DNA of 64,000 bases from Streptomyces sp. CC0208 (GCF_003443735.1 NZ_CP031969.1:5828001-5892000); one strand, 5' to 3'. Positions 7,211-16,431 are shown, counted from the first letter of the stretch. Made by a program: numbers and translations. The notes: generated from the sequence alone by a model not told the origin.

Positions 7211-10200
7211 TTACGGCGTGACCTTCTCGATCTTCACGTTGCCGACGCCCGCGACTGTGCCGCGCGCGTTGACGAGGCTGACCTGGCCGAAGAACTCACG
7301 GCCCTCCGGGGCGGCCGCCAGGGCGGTGACGCTGCCGGAGACGGTCGTCGAGGCGCCCGTGGCGAGCTTCACCGGCGCGTCCGAGACCGAGACGGTGCCC
7401 AGGGTGCTGGAGAAGAACACGTCCTGGTAGTCGTACGCCGTGGAACCGGCCGGGACGGCGTACCCGATGACCTGGATCGTGTAGGTGCCGGCGGCCGGGG
7501 TGGCCACCGAGACGGCCTCCTCCGAATCGCCGTCGGCGGAGCGACCCACTTCGGTTCCGGACGCGTCGTACACGAACAGGTCCAGGTCGGCGGAGACGTC
7601 GGAGACGTTGCCGATGGCGACGTCGAGCGACTTGGCGCCCGCGGGCACCTCGACCGTGGTGGTCTGGGTGGCGCCCTCGGTGATGGTCGGACGGGCCGTC
7701 TTGGACGAGCCGAGCGGGCCGCCAGCCAGCTTGCCGTCGATCGCGGCGAGGGTGTTGGTCACCTTCCAGGAGGCGGTGGCCGGGGTGCCGACCTTGGCCT
7801 CGGGGACGGTCACGGTCTCCGGGTCGAAGACCGCGCTGTAGACGGCGGCGTCCAGCTTGTACGGGTTGTCGAGCAGCGGCGAGGTGCGGCGCGACTCGAC
7901 CTCGATCTCCCAGACACCGGCCTGCGGGTCGGCGTAGGAACGGGCGTCGGCCTTGCAGCCGTTGCCGTCGAGGTAGTTGTTGTAGCAGTACGGGGTGCCG
8001 GTGTTGTCGACCGGGACGCCGTAGGGGTTGATGGCGATGAAGCGGGTCTGGCTCTTGTCCTTCAGCCCGCCGATCGCGACCTCCAGCGACTTGGCGCCCG
8101 CGGGCACGGTCACGAAGTACGACTGGGTGCTGTTGCGCTGCACGGTGTTCGACGCGGTGTAGGTGTACTTCACCGGCGCCGAGACGACGACCGTGGTGAG
8201 GATCTGCTGGTCGAGACCCTCGGTCTTCGGGTCGTCGACGACCAGGATCGCGCTCTTGAGGCCAGCGGACTTCGGCTGGGCCTGGACCTTGACGGTCACC
8301 GGCTGGTTCAGCGGGAGGCTGATGTCGTCCTTGCCGAGGATCCGGAAGGCGCTACCGGCGTTGTTGTGGAAGTGCAGCTCGTGGCGGAGCGCCTTGGCCG
8401 AGCCGGACGTACGGGTGATGGTGACGTCGTACGTCTTCTTCTGACCGGCCTTCAGACCGCCCTCGCGGTCGTAGATGCCCGTGCCGTAGCCCGGGGTCTT
8501 CAGCAACTGGTCGATCGCGGTGTCGACCGGGGCCTTGACCGTGTAGTTGTGGGCGGTGGCGCCGTGCCTGATGGCGTCCCAGGCGTCCACGATGTCGATG
8601 AGGCCCGCGCCCTCCTCGTACGCCTGCACACCCTTGATGTGCTCGGCGGTCGAGGTCAGGGCGGTGCGCAGGGTGGCCGGCGTCAGCGCGATGTGCTTCT
8701 GCTTGGCGGCCGAGATGAGCAGCGCGGACGCGCCCGCGGCCTGCGGGGAGGCCATCGAGGTGCCCTGGAGCATCGAGTAGCCGGCCGGCAGCGTGTAGCC
8801 CGACTCGGCGACCGGGGAGCCCGGCAGCCAGGTCTGCGTGGTGTTGATGGCCGCACCCGGGGCGGACAGGGTCGGCGTGAAGCCGCCGTCCTCACGCGGA
8901 CCGCGCGAGGAGAACGGCATCATCGCGTACGACTTGCTCACCTGCGAGCCGTAGTTGGCGGCCCAGGTCGCCTTGGAGATGGTCGCGCCGACGGAGATGA
9001 CCTTGTCGGCCAGACCGGGGTCGCCGATGGTGTTCGCGCCGGGGCCGGAGTTGCCCGCGGAGATCACCAGCTGGACGCCGTAGGTGTCGATGAGGCGCGT
9101 GTAGAGCTCGGCGCGCGCGTTGTTGCCGTCGTTGAGCGCGGGCAGGCCGCCGATCGACATGTTGACGATGTCGACCCCGCGGTTGACGACGAGGTCGATC
9201 ATGCCCTCGGTCAGCGCCACGTTGGTGCAGCCGCCGGTCCAGGTGCAGGCACGGGAGGAGACGATCTTCGCGCCCGGGGCCGCGCCGTTCATCCGGCCGC
9301 CGAAGAGGCCGTTGGCGGAGGTGATGCCGGCGACGTGGGTGCCGTGCTCGGACTCGATGACGCCGATGTTGACGTAGTCGGCCTTGCTGCCCGCGGCGTC
9401 GTAGACGACGTCCTTGCGGATCTCGACGACGAACGGCTGGCGCTCGGCTACGTCGGTCGCCGGGTTGTCGGTGCCGAAGTAGCCGACCTGGAACCCGTCC
9501 TTGTACGGCTTCATCGGGGTGTCGTCGGAGAAGTCGTTGTTGTTGTTCAGGTCGACCCGGACGGTTCCGGCGGCCGCGTCGTACAGCACGCCCCAGACGT
9601 CGGTGGTGTCGCCGTCGCGGTTGGCGTCGCCCTTGGCGTCACCGCCGGCGGTGGCCGACTCGCGGAACAGGTTGAACTGGTAGGAGCCCGCCGGGGCCTT
9701 CCAGGTGGCGCCCGCGATGGTGAAGGTCGGGCCGCTGACGGGGTTGTTCATCCGCCGCCAGGTGGCGTCGGCGTCGGAGACCGGGTCGGTCGACGTCACC
9801 CAGTCGACGATCTTCCGCTCACCGGTGGTGGTCTTCTGCAGGGCCGGGTGGCCGAGGTCCACACCCGAGTCCAGGATGCCGATGGTGACGCCGCGGCCGT
9901 CCGCCTTCGGGTGCTCCTTCACGAAGTCGACGGCGCCCGTCTCGAAGGACGGGTTGTACGGGTTCTGGGCGGGCGTCTTCGCGCTCGGCGCAGGGTACGT
10001 CTTCGCGGCCTTGTGCGCGGCGCCCTTGGCGGTGTCGGCGCTCGGCGTCGGGTCGTCCAGCGCGATGTCCTGCTTGACGTCGATGCCGTGCACGGAGGAG
10101 AGCTTCGCGGCGGCGGCGATGGCCGAGTCCGCCTTCGCGGTGGGGACGGTCGCCCGGACGTAACCGAGCTTGTCGTACGTGAGGCCCACCAGGCCGCCCT

Positions 10201-10504
10201 TGACCGCGTCCAGCTCCTCGGCGACCTGCTCGGTCTTGCCGGGGGCGGTGGCGACCATCAGCGTGATGTTCTTGGCGCCGTCGGCCTTGGCCTCGGCGAG
10301 CGCGTCGGCGTCGTCCGAACCGAGCTTCTCGTCGGCGGACTTCAGGCCCGGGTCCGACGCCGCAGCGGTGGTGCCCGTGTCCGCGGAGAAGGCCATGGGT
10401 ATCGGCCCCGCCGCGGAGAGCGCGGCGACCAGTCCGGCGGCCGCGGCTATGCGCGCCACACGTCTCGCGCCCGATATAGGAGCGCGCTGGGGGGTGAGGG
10501 TCAT
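7211..10504 (-). CDS. Secreted S8 family (subtilisin-like) serine protease
   Basis: A 1097-residue exported protease. After a Sec-type signal (basic n-region, hydrophobic core about residues 18-40) comes a propeptide-like region with an inhibitor I9-like look, then the catalytic domain with Asp212 (ILDSGVDLGHP), His387 (SEHGTHVAGI), oxyanion Asn485 (SAGNSGPG) and Ser583 (LQGTSMASP). A long Gly/Asp-rich insertion separates Asp and His. The C-terminal third contains repeated beta-sandwich modules (AGAKSLEVAIG and AGAKSLDVAIG) resembling pre-peptidase C-terminal domains. I chose ATG 10504 because it gives CAAGGG six bases upstream; an ATG at 10510 is the alternative. It is probably extracellular and digestive. 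Confidence 0.93.
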   Translation of the reverse strand: MTLTPQRAPISGARRVARIAAAAGLVAALSAAGPIPMAFSADTGTTAAASDPGLKSADEKLGSDDADALAEAKADGAKNITLMVATAPGKTEQVAEELDAVKGGLVGLTYDKLGYVRATVPTAKADSAIAAAAKLSSVHGIDVKQDIALDDPTPSADTAKGAAHKAAKTYPAPSAKTPAQNPYNPSFETGAVDFVKEHPKADGRGVTIGILDSGVDLGHPALQKTTTGERKIVDWVTSTDPVSDADATWRRMNNPVSGPTFTIAGATWKAPAGSYQFNLFRESATAGGDAKGDANRDGDTTDVWGVLYDAAAGTVRVDLNNNNDFSDDTPMKPYKDGFQVGYFGTDNPATDVAERQPFVVEIRKDVVYDAAGSKADYVNIGVIESEHGTHVAGITSANGLFGGRMNGAAPGAKIVSSRACTWTGGCTNVALTEGMIDLVVNRGVDIVNMSIGGLPALNDGNNARAELYTRLIDTYGVQLVISAGNSGPGANTIGDPGLADKVISVGATISKATWAANYGSQVSKSYAMMPFSSRGPREDGGFTPTLSAPGAAINTTQTWLPGSPVAESGYTLPAGYSMLQGTSMASPQAAGASALLISAAKQKHIALTPATLRTALTSTAEHIKGVQAYEEGAGLIDIVDAWDAIRHGATAHNYTVKAPVDTAIDQLLKTPGYGTGIYDREGGLKAGQKKTYDVTITRTSGSAKALRHELHFHNNAGSAFRILGKDDISLPLNQPVTVKVQAQPKSAGLKSAILVVDDPKTEGLDQQILTTVVVSAPVKYTYTASNTVQRNSTQSYFVTVPAGAKSLEVAIGGLKDKSQTRFIAINPYGVPVDNTGTPYCYNNYLDGNGCKADARSYADPQAGVWEIEVESRRTSPLLDNPYKLDAAVYSAVFDPETVTVPEAKVGTPATASWKVTNTLAAIDGKLAGGPLGSSKTARPTITEGATQTTTVEVPAGAKSLDVAIGNVSDVSADLDLFVYDASGTEVGRSADGDSEEAVSVATPAAGTYTIQVIGYAVPAGSTAYDYQDVFFSSTLGTVSVSDAPVKLATGASTTVSGSVTALAAAPEGREFFGQVSLVNARGTVAGVGNVKIEKVTP

Positions 10505-10546
10505 CGGCATCCCTTGTAGGTAAAGGAACGAGCGGGTCTGTGACCG

Positions 10547-10560
10547 GGACCGATCGGTCC
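10547..10560. promoter_or_regulatory. 14-bp palindrome upstream of the S8 protease
   Basis: GGACCGATCGGTCC is a perfect palindrome 43 bases upstream of the protease start, inside the 242-base gap before the CGNR gene. This is a normal position for an operator overlapping or following the promoter. No regulator is identified. Confidence 0.4.
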
Positions 10561-10746
10561 TGGCCACGGCTATCCGGAAGAAGACCCCGGATGACCGCCC
10601 AGCTTTACGCATGGGAAAGATGTTTAGGGAGAGTTGACCGAATCGATATGGGTGTATGGGGAAAACCCGCGATGGCCTTTAGGGGCATTGGCGAAGGTGC
10701 GTGCGAAAGCGGGCAATTCGCCCTACGGGCCCTTGGGGCGGTCTTT

Positions 10747-11289
10747 TCAGGCGTCCTTGGTGCGCGCGTAATGCCGGGACGCCTTCGCGCGGTTGCCGCA
10801 GGTCGCCATCGAGCACCAGCGCCGGGTGCCGTTCCTCGACGTGTCGAGGAAGTGCAGTACGCACGACTCGTGGGCGCATGACCGGATCCGGTCCGGCGCG
10901 GTGCCGAGCAATTCCAGGTAGTTGCGGGCGGCGAGCCAGGCGGGCCCCCAGTCGGGGTCGCCCAACTCGGGTCGTTCCACCGGGCCTTGGGGGGTGAGCG
11001 CGACCCGGACCCGCCCGTGTTCCAGCACCGCGTCGACCAGCGGGGCCCCCTCCTCCAGCGACCCGTCCACCGCCGTGCGCAGGGCCTGTCGGGCCTGCCG
11101 GACGTGCCGCAGCATCCTGCCGTCCGCGACGTGGTCACCGCTCAGCCCGGCCGAGTCGAGCCACACCCGGAGCCCGTCGACATCGGCGAGGAGGTCCTGG
11201 AGGGTCCCCTCGCCCATCCACTGCGTGTTGAGCAGATCGAGTGCGAGCGGTTCGCCGGTGAGCGGGCGGGGGTCGCGGGGGGCGGGCAT
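10747..11289 (-). CDS. CGNR zinc-finger regulator with ABATE domain
   Basis: A 180-residue protein with an N-terminal ABATE (stress-induced regulator) domain that begins with the typical LALDLLNT segment and ends in a CGNR zinc finger: Cys138, Cys143, Cys159 and Cys164, the last within the name-giving CGNR at 164-167. Such proteins are thought to be transcription regulators. The gene is divergent from the VOC gene and a strong inverted repeat (11350-11377) lies between them, so it may control itself and the VOC/PPOX genes through that site. The target and ligand are not known. Confidence 0.88.
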   Translation of the reverse strand: MPAPRDPRPLTGEPLALDLLNTQWMGEGTLQDLLADVDGLRVWLDSAGLSGDHVADGRMLRHVRQARQALRTAVDGSLEEGAPLVDAVLEHGRVRVALTPQGPVERPELGDPDWGPAWLAARNYLELLGTAPDRIRSCAHESCVLHFLDTSRNGTRRWCSMATCGNRAKASRHYARTKDA

Positions 11290-11349
11290 GCGGGGCTCCC
11301 TTCCATGCTAACCGCTCAAGCGTACGTGACTGGTTGCGCTCGTCATCTC

Positions 11350-11377
11350 TAACCCTTAAAGTCACTTACAAGGGTTA
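11350..11377. promoter_or_regulatory. Inverted repeat operator between CGNR and VOC genes
   Basis: TAACCCTT at 11350-11357 and AAGGGTTA at 11370-11377 are perfect inverted arms with a 12-base AT-rich spacer. The site is in the middle of a 122-base divergent promoter region, in strongly AT-rich DNA for this genome. It is a good candidate for binding by the CGNR protein or another dimeric regulator. Confidence 0.65.
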
Positions 11378-11411
11378 ACCATGCGGGTTGGCCAAGCTGA
11401 AGGGGACAGCC

Positions 11412-11855
11412 GTGACCTTGCGCACCGGCCACATCGGCCTGAACGTCACCGACCTCGACCGTTCGCTCGCCTTCTACCGGGACGTCCTCGGCTTCACGCC
11501 CCTCGCCGAGGGCAAGGAGGAAGGCCGCCGGTACGCCTTCCTCGGCGACGGCGAGACCCTCGTCCTCACCCTCTGGCAGCAGGCGGAGCAGCCGTACGGA
11601 CCCGATCGCGCGGGCCTGCACCACCTCGCCTTCGAGGCGGACTCGATCGAGCGGGTCAGGGAGTACGAGCAGGCGCTGCGGGCGTACGGCGCGGACTTCG
11701 CCCACGAGGGCGTGGTCGCCCACCGCGAGGGCGCGGGGTCGGGCGGCATCTTCTTCCACGACCCCGACGGCACCCGCCTGGAGATCTCCGTGCCGAGCGG
11801 CGCCGAGGAGGCACCGGCCCCCTCCGGCACCGCCCCGACCTGCGGGTTCTTCTAG
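11412..11855 (+). CDS. VOC family (glyoxalase/bleomycin-resistance fold) protein
   Basis: A 147-residue protein of the vicinal oxygen chelate fold. It carries the two beta-alpha-beta-beta-beta modules, starting with TGHIGLNVTDLDRSLAFY and with LHHLAFEAD in the second half, and ends with the typical FHDPDGTRLEI. His and Glu residues at the usual metal positions (HIGLN, LHHLAF, RLEI) are present, so it could be a metal-dependent lyase or dioxygenase, or a drug-binding protein. I chose GTG 11412, preceded by AAGGGGA, rather than an upstream TTG. The next gene begins two bases after its stop. Confidence 0.85.
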   Translation: MTLRTGHIGLNVTDLDRSLAFYRDVLGFTPLAEGKEEGRRYAFLGDGETLVLTLWQQAEQPYGPDRAGLHHLAFEADSIERVREYEQALRAYGADFAHEGVVAHREGAGSGGIFFHDPDGTRLEISVPSGAEEAPAPSGTAPTCGFF

Positions 11856-11857
11856 TC

Positions 11858-12739
11858 GTGGGCGTCTATCACGCGGGCTCTCGGACCGTGCAGGACCGGG
11901 TGGGCGTACGCGAGCAGGCCGATCACGTGGGCCGCTCGGTCGGCCGGGGCATCCGGGACGTCGCCGCGGCCTTCCTGGAACTCCAGCCACTGCTGGTCGC
12001 CGGTGCCGCGGACCCCTCGACGGGCCGGGTCTGGGCGTCCCCGCTCACCGGGGCGCCGGGGTTCGTGAGGGCGACGGGACCGCACCGTGTCTCGGTCACT
12101 GGCCCTTGGCTGCCGGCCGACCCTCTCGCGACGGCGTTCGCCACCCCCGGCACCCCCGTCGGCACGATCGCCCTCGATCCCCGCACCCGCCGCCGAATGC
12201 GCCTCAACGGCCGACTCGGGCCCACGGCACGGGGGTTCGCGATCGAGGCCGACCAGGTGTTCGCGAACTGCCCCAAGTACCTGCAGAAGAGGGAGTCGTA
12301 CGAGGTCGTGGCCGACCGGCGCGGCGGCGACCCACTGCGCGGCACCGAACTCACGCCCGGGCAGGCCGAGTTCGTCACCGCGGCCGACACCTTCTTCCTG
12401 GCCTCCGTGCACCAGGACGGGGCCGACGTCAGCCACCGGGGCGGCAACCCCGGTTTCGTGCGCGTCGATTCACCGGGAGAGCTCAGCTGGCGCGACTACC
12501 CCGGCAACTCCATGTTCCTGACCCTCGGCAACCTCGCCGCGGACCCCCGGGCCGGGCTGCTGTTCCTCGACTGGACGACGGGCAGCACACTCCAGCTGAC
12601 CGGCGAGGCGCACACCGAGTTCGGCCCGGAGCGCAGGGTCCGCTTCACCGTACGGGAGACCGTGGAGACCCCGTCGGCGCTCCCGCTGCGCTGGTCCGCG
12701 CCCGAATACTCACCGGCCAATCCGGATCCGGCGGGCTAA
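11858..12739 (+). CDS. Pyridoxamine 5'-phosphate oxidase-family flavin-binding protein
   Basis: A 293-residue protein. The C-terminal two thirds has the split-barrel flavin-binding fold seen in the PPOX superfamily, with the recognisable stretch DTFFLASVHQDGADVSHRGG followed by PGNSMFLTLGNLAADPRAGLLF. Proteins of this kind bind FMN or F420 and often act as oxidoreductases of unknown substrate. The GTG start lies two bases after the VOC stop and has no clear Shine-Dalgarno sequence, so translation is probably coupled to the VOC gene. The pairing with VOC suggests a joint role in detoxification, which is inference. Confidence 0.78.
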   Translation: MGVYHAGSRTVQDRVGVREQADHVGRSVGRGIRDVAAAFLELQPLLVAGAADPSTGRVWASPLTGAPGFVRATGPHRVSVTGPWLPADPLATAFATPGTPVGTIALDPRTRRRMRLNGRLGPTARGFAIEADQVFANCPKYLQKRESYEVVADRRGGDPLRGTELTPGQAEFVTAADTFFLASVHQDGADVSHRGGNPGFVRVDSPGELSWRDYPGNSMFLTLGNLAADPRAGLLFLDWTTGSTLQLTGEAHTEFGPERRVRFTVRETVETPSALPLRWSAPEYSPANPDPAG

Positions 12740-12748
12740 CTTGCCTGT

Positions 12749-13195
12749 ATGCGCAAGACGTTGAGGGTGGCGGCCTACGCCATATGCGTCCGTGACGAAC
12801 AGATCCTGCTGGCTCGCTGGCTCAACGACGGCCTGCCGGAGTGGACGTTGCCGGGCGGTGGTATGGAGCACGGCGAGCACCCCTGTGACACGGTTCTGCG
12901 GGAGGTGGTGGAGGAGACGGGATACCGCGTCGAGGTCACTGGTCTGCTCGGTGTCAAGTCCCGCCACGTCACCCTTCCTCGCCGCTTCGGCCGCACCGTC
13001 GACCACCACGGCGTGGGACTGATCTACGAGGCCCGGGTCACCGGAGGCGAACTGCGGTACGAGGTCGGCGGCTCCACCGACATGGCCGAATGGCACGACC
13101 TGGACGCGGTACCCGCGCTGAAACGCGTGCCCCTGGTCGACTACGGCCTGCGGCTGTGGCGGGAGCGGCCGGTGGCCGGGCGGCCCGGGGAATAG
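12749..13195 (+). CDS. Nudix hydrolase
   Basis: A 148-residue Nudix protein. The Nudix box runs from Gly37 to Tyr59 with Glu43, Arg51, Glu52, Glu55 and Glu56 in the GX5EX7REUXEEXGU pattern. It should hydrolyse a nucleoside diphosphate linked to another moiety; the substrate cannot be read from sequence. The ATG follows TAACTT by six bases, the spacing expected of a leaderless transcript starting at the A of the ATG, so it may have its own promoter although it lies only nine bases after the previous stop. Confidence 0.9.
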   Translation: MRKTLRVAAYAICVRDEQILLARWLNDGLPEWTLPGGGMEHGEHPCDTVLREVVEETGYRVEVTGLLGVKSRHVTLPRRFGRTVDHHGVGLIYEARVTGGELRYEVGGSTDMAEWHDLDAVPALKRVPLVDYGLRLWRERPVAGRPGE

Positions 13196-13305
13196 GTGTC
13201 GTACCCCGGAAGATGAACACGGAGTGACCGCCTCCGGGCCGTTCGACGAGCGCTCCTGAACGCGCAGGGTGGCCCAAGATCCACGTACGGTGATCGGCGT
13301 TGCGC

Positions 13306-13338
13306 GTTGCCGTCTCGTTCACGCGCAGGTCATTCCCG
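13306..13338 (+). promoter_or_regulatory. Probable PHO box (11-nt direct repeats)
   Basis: Two adjacent 11-base units, GTTCACGCGCA (13317-13327) and GGTCATTCCCG (13328-13338), match the G(G/T)TCA core of the Streptomyces PhoP direct repeat unit. A weaker third unit starts GTTGCC at 13306. They lie about 90 bases upstream of the metallophosphoesterase start. Phosphate-starvation control of an exported phosphoesterase would make sense. Confidence 0.55.
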
Positions 13339-13428
13339 GTGCCAAGCATCCAGAGCGAGCGGGTTGTTCGCGAACGCGATCACCCCGCGACCACTGCCGA
13401 CGCAGTTCGCACTCGGGGAGATCGCGCC

Positions 13429-15195
13429 ATGTCGCGCACACGCTCTGTCGCCAGCACCACGCCGGCGGTCCACCGTCGCACCGTCCTCGCCGCCGCCGGT
13501 GCGGCCGCCGTCTCCGCGGGCGTCGGCTACGCCCTGCGGCCCACCGACAGCCAGGCCGCCACGACCACCGGTGCCGCCGAGGCGCCGGTGGCCCAGACCG
13601 TCCACAAGGCCGCCGTCCCCGTCGAGGTCCCCCTCGCCCCGTACACCCGCGGCACCACCGTCGCCTCCGTCGCCACCCCGCGCACGAGCTCCGGCTACCG
13701 GCGGCTCGGCGACGGCGCCGGCTGGAGCCGCAAGGTGCGCGCCGAGCTCGCCGCCCCGAAGTCCGGGCGGGCCGGCCGGCGTACCTCCCTGGCCGCGTTC
13801 GTGCAGTTCACCGACCTGCACCTGATGGACAGCCAGCACCCGATGCGCCTGGAGTACCTGCGCTCGACCGACGTGCACGCCTGGCGGCCCCAGGAGGCGC
13901 TCACCGTGCCCGGCGCGATCTCGCTCGTCGAGCGGGTCAACGCGCTGCGCGGCGGCCCCGTCACCGGCGCCCCGCTCCAGTTCGCCATGACGACCGGCGA
14001 CAACACGGACAACAACTCCCGCCACGAGCTGGACTGGTTCCTCACCGTCATGAGCGGCGGCCGCATCACCCCCAACTCCGGGGACCCGCGGCATTACGAG
14101 GGCGTCCAGAACAGCGGACTCAAGCAGTACTGGCAGCCCGACTCGACCACCCGCGACCAGGACAAGCAGCTCGGCTTCCCGCACCTGCGCGGCTATCTCG
14201 CCGCCGCGATACGGGAGGTGAACAGCCCCGGCCTCACCATCCCCTGGTACTCCACGGTCGGCAACCACGACAGCCTGCCGCTCGGCTGCTACGGCCACGG
14301 CGACTCCTGGCTCGCCGAGTACGCCGTCGGCGGCAAGAAGCTGATGTCACTGCCCGCGTCCGAGTCGAAGAAGCTCCAGGACATGATCCGGAAGGCAAGC
14401 GACCCGCAGGGCCACCACTTCCGCGACCTGCTCAAGGCGCACGCCCGGAACATGCGCTCGGTCACTCCCGACGAGCGGCGCGCCCCCTACACCGCCCGCG
14501 ACTACCTCACGGCCCACCTCGACCCCGCGTACCGGGGCGTGGGCCCGGTCGGCCACGGCTACTCCACCGCCAACCTCGACGCGGGCACCCAGTACTACAG
14601 CTTCCGCATCGCCGACGACGTCGTGGGCATCAGCCTCGACACCACCGACCCGGGCGGCCACTACCAGGGGTCCATCGGCACCAAGCAGCTGCGCTGGCTG
14701 GACCGGACGCTGCGGGAGAACAAGGACTCCTTCGTCGTCGTCTTCAGCCACCACACCAGCGACTCCATGGACAACCTCCGCCGCGACCCGGCCCACCCGG
14801 ACGAGCGGCGCTACGGCGGCCAGGACGTCGTCGCCCTGCTCGCCAGCCACAGCAACGTCCTGGCCTGGGTCAACGGTCACATCCACCGCAATGTGATCAA
14901 GGCCCACTCGGCCCCCGACGGCCGCTCCTTCTGGGAGATCTCCACCGCCTCCCACATCGACTTCCCGCACCTCGCCCGGGTCATCGAGCTGGCCGACAAC
15001 AAGGACGGCACGATCTCGATCTTCACCACCCTGGTCGAGTCCGCGGCTCCCCACCGCACCGACTTCGCCGACCTCTCCCAGACCGGCCTCGCCGCCCTCT
15101 ACCGCGAACTCGCCTACAACGCGCCGGGTTCGAGCAACAAGCTGGGCGGCGCCTCGGGGGACCGGAACACGGAGCTGGTGCTGAAGAAGGGCTGA
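13429..15195 (+). CDS. Tat-exported metallophosphoesterase (TIGR03767-like)
   Basis: A 588-residue calcineurin-like phosphoesterase. The N-terminus has a twin-arginine motif (HRRTVLAAAG, about residues 15-24) followed by a hydrophobic stretch, so export by Tat in folded form is likely. Metal-binding motifs occur in order: TDLHL (about residue 128), GDNTDN, GNHDS, SHHTSD and NGHIHRN. I assign it to the TIGR03767 group by overall look and length. ATG 13429 has GGGGAG eight bases upstream; the longer frame upstream is not supported. A probable PHO box precedes it, which suggests a role in phosphate scavenging. Confidence 0.88.
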   Translation: MSRTRSVASTTPAVHRRTVLAAAGAAAVSAGVGYALRPTDSQAATTTGAAEAPVAQTVHKAAVPVEVPLAPYTRGTTVASVATPRTSSGYRRLGDGAGWSRKVRAELAAPKSGRAGRRTSLAAFVQFTDLHLMDSQHPMRLEYLRSTDVHAWRPQEALTVPGAISLVERVNALRGGPVTGAPLQFAMTTGDNTDNNSRHELDWFLTVMSGGRITPNSGDPRHYEGVQNSGLKQYWQPDSTTRDQDKQLGFPHLRGYLAAAIREVNSPGLTIPWYSTVGNHDSLPLGCYGHGDSWLAEYAVGGKKLMSLPASESKKLQDMIRKASDPQGHHFRDLLKAHARNMRSVTPDERRAPYTARDYLTAHLDPAYRGVGPVGHGYSTANLDAGTQYYSFRIADDVVGISLDTTDPGGHYQGSIGTKQLRWLDRTLRENKDSFVVVFSHHTSDSMDNLRRDPAHPDERRYGGQDVVALLASHSNVLAWVNGHIHRNVIKAHSAPDGRSFWEISTASHIDFPHLARVIELADNKDGTISIFTTLVESAAPHRTDFADLSQTGLAALYRELAYNAPGSSNKLGGASGDRNTELVLKKG

Positions 15196-15294
15196 AACCG
15201 GCCCAACCGGCAGCGCCGGCCTCAACCTTCCCCTCCCGGCGTGGGTCTCTCCCGCCGATCACGCCGACCGGGTGTGCCCGAACAGGGGGAAGAC

Positions 15295-16431
15295 ATGACC
15301 GTACGTACGACTGTGGTGGTCGGGGCGACTGCCGTGGCACTCACGACCGGCCTCGCCGCTCCGGCGATGGCGGCCGGGTCCGACACTCATGCGGCCACCC
15401 GGCAGGCCGTCCGCGCCGCGGTGCAGGACGGTGTGCCCGGGGTGACGCTCACCGCGAGGGACGGCCGCAGCCCCTGGTCGACCACCGCCGGGACGGGCAA
15501 CCTGAGGACACACGCACCGCGCAAGGCGGACGACCGCTACCGGGTCGGCTCCATCACCAAGACCTTCGTCTCCACCGTGCTGCTCCAACTGGAGGCGGAG
15601 GGACGGCTGTCGCTCGACGACACGGTGGAGAAGTGGCTGCCCGGCGTGGTCCGCGGCAACGGCCACGACGGCAGCCGTATCACCCTCCGGCAACTCCTCA
15701 ACCACACGAGCGGGATCTTCAACTACACCGCCGACGAGACGTTCGGGCGCACGTACTTCCTCAAGGAGGGCTTCTTCAAGCATCGTTACGACACCCAGAG
15801 CCCCGGACGGCTCGTCGCGGTCGCCATGGCCCACAAGCCGGACTTCGCGCCGGGCACCTCCTGGAAGTACTCCAACACCAACTACGTCCTGGCGGGCATG
15901 GTGATCCAGAAGGTCACCGGGCGCTCGTACGGCGAGGAGATCCGGCACCGGATCATCGACCCGCTGCACCTGAGCGCCACCTCGGTCCCCGGCACCCGCG
16001 TCACCGTCCCGAAGCCCAGCAGCCGGGCCTACTCCAAGCTCGCGCAGACGGCGACGGGGCCGACGTACGACGTCACCGAACTGAACCCCTCGCTCGCTTC
16101 CTCGGCGGGCGAGATGATCTCCGACTCGGCCGACCTGGACCGCTTCTACTCGGCCCTGCTGAAGGGCAGGCTGCTGCCCCCGAAGCAGCTGAAGGAGATG
16201 AAGACCACGGTGCCCGTCGAGGGGGTCCCGGACGCCGGCTACGGCCTCGCTCTCCTGGACCGGAAGCTCAGCTGCGGAGTCCATGTCTGGGGGCACGACG
16301 GCGGCATCCACGGCTCCTCCTCCGTGGCCGTGACCACGGCCGACGGCCGGCACTCCCTCGCCTTCAACTTCAACGGCGACTGGTCGGGGGACGCCGACGC
16401 GGTGGTCGAGGCGGAGTTCTGCGGCGAGTAG
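15295..16431 (+). CDS. Secreted serine hydrolase (class C beta-lactamase / D,D-peptidase family)
   Basis: A 378-residue exported protein with a Sec signal peptide (cleavage likely after APAMAAG, about residue 28). Active-site motifs are SITK (86-89, nucleophile Ser86 and Lys89), YSN (192-194) and a HDG element in WGHDGGIHG near residue 340, which takes the place of the KTG box. The family includes D-alanyl-D-alanine carboxypeptidases and esterases. A Streptomyces R61-like D,D-carboxypeptidase role in cell-wall remodelling is the best guess, but an esterase is possible. The ATG has AGGGGGA upstream. Confidence 0.88.
   Translation: MTVRTTVVVGATAVALTTGLAAPAMAAGSDTHAATRQAVRAAVQDGVPGVTLTARDGRSPWSTTAGTGNLRTHAPRKADDRYRVGSITKTFVSTVLLQLEAEGRLSLDDTVEKWLPGVVRGNGHDGSRITLRQLLNHTSGIFNYTADETFGRTYFLKEGFFKHRYDTQSPGRLVAVAMAHKPDFAPGTSWKYSNTNYVLAGMVIQKVTGRSYGEEIRHRIIDPLHLSATSVPGTRVTVPKPSSRAYSKLAQTATGPTYDVTELNPSLASSAGEMISDSADLDRFYSALLKGRLLPPKQLKEMKTTVPVEGVPDAGYGLALLDRKLSCGVHVWGHDGGIHGSSSVAVTTADGRHSLAFNFNGDWSGDADAVVEAEFCGE

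Noticed and set aside
7208..10519. Open frame of about 1100 codons opposite the S8 protease
   Set aside because: It is the shadow of a high-GC gene: composition is Val/Gly/Arg/Asp-rich without domains, and the minus-strand protease has a complete catalytic triad and signal peptide.
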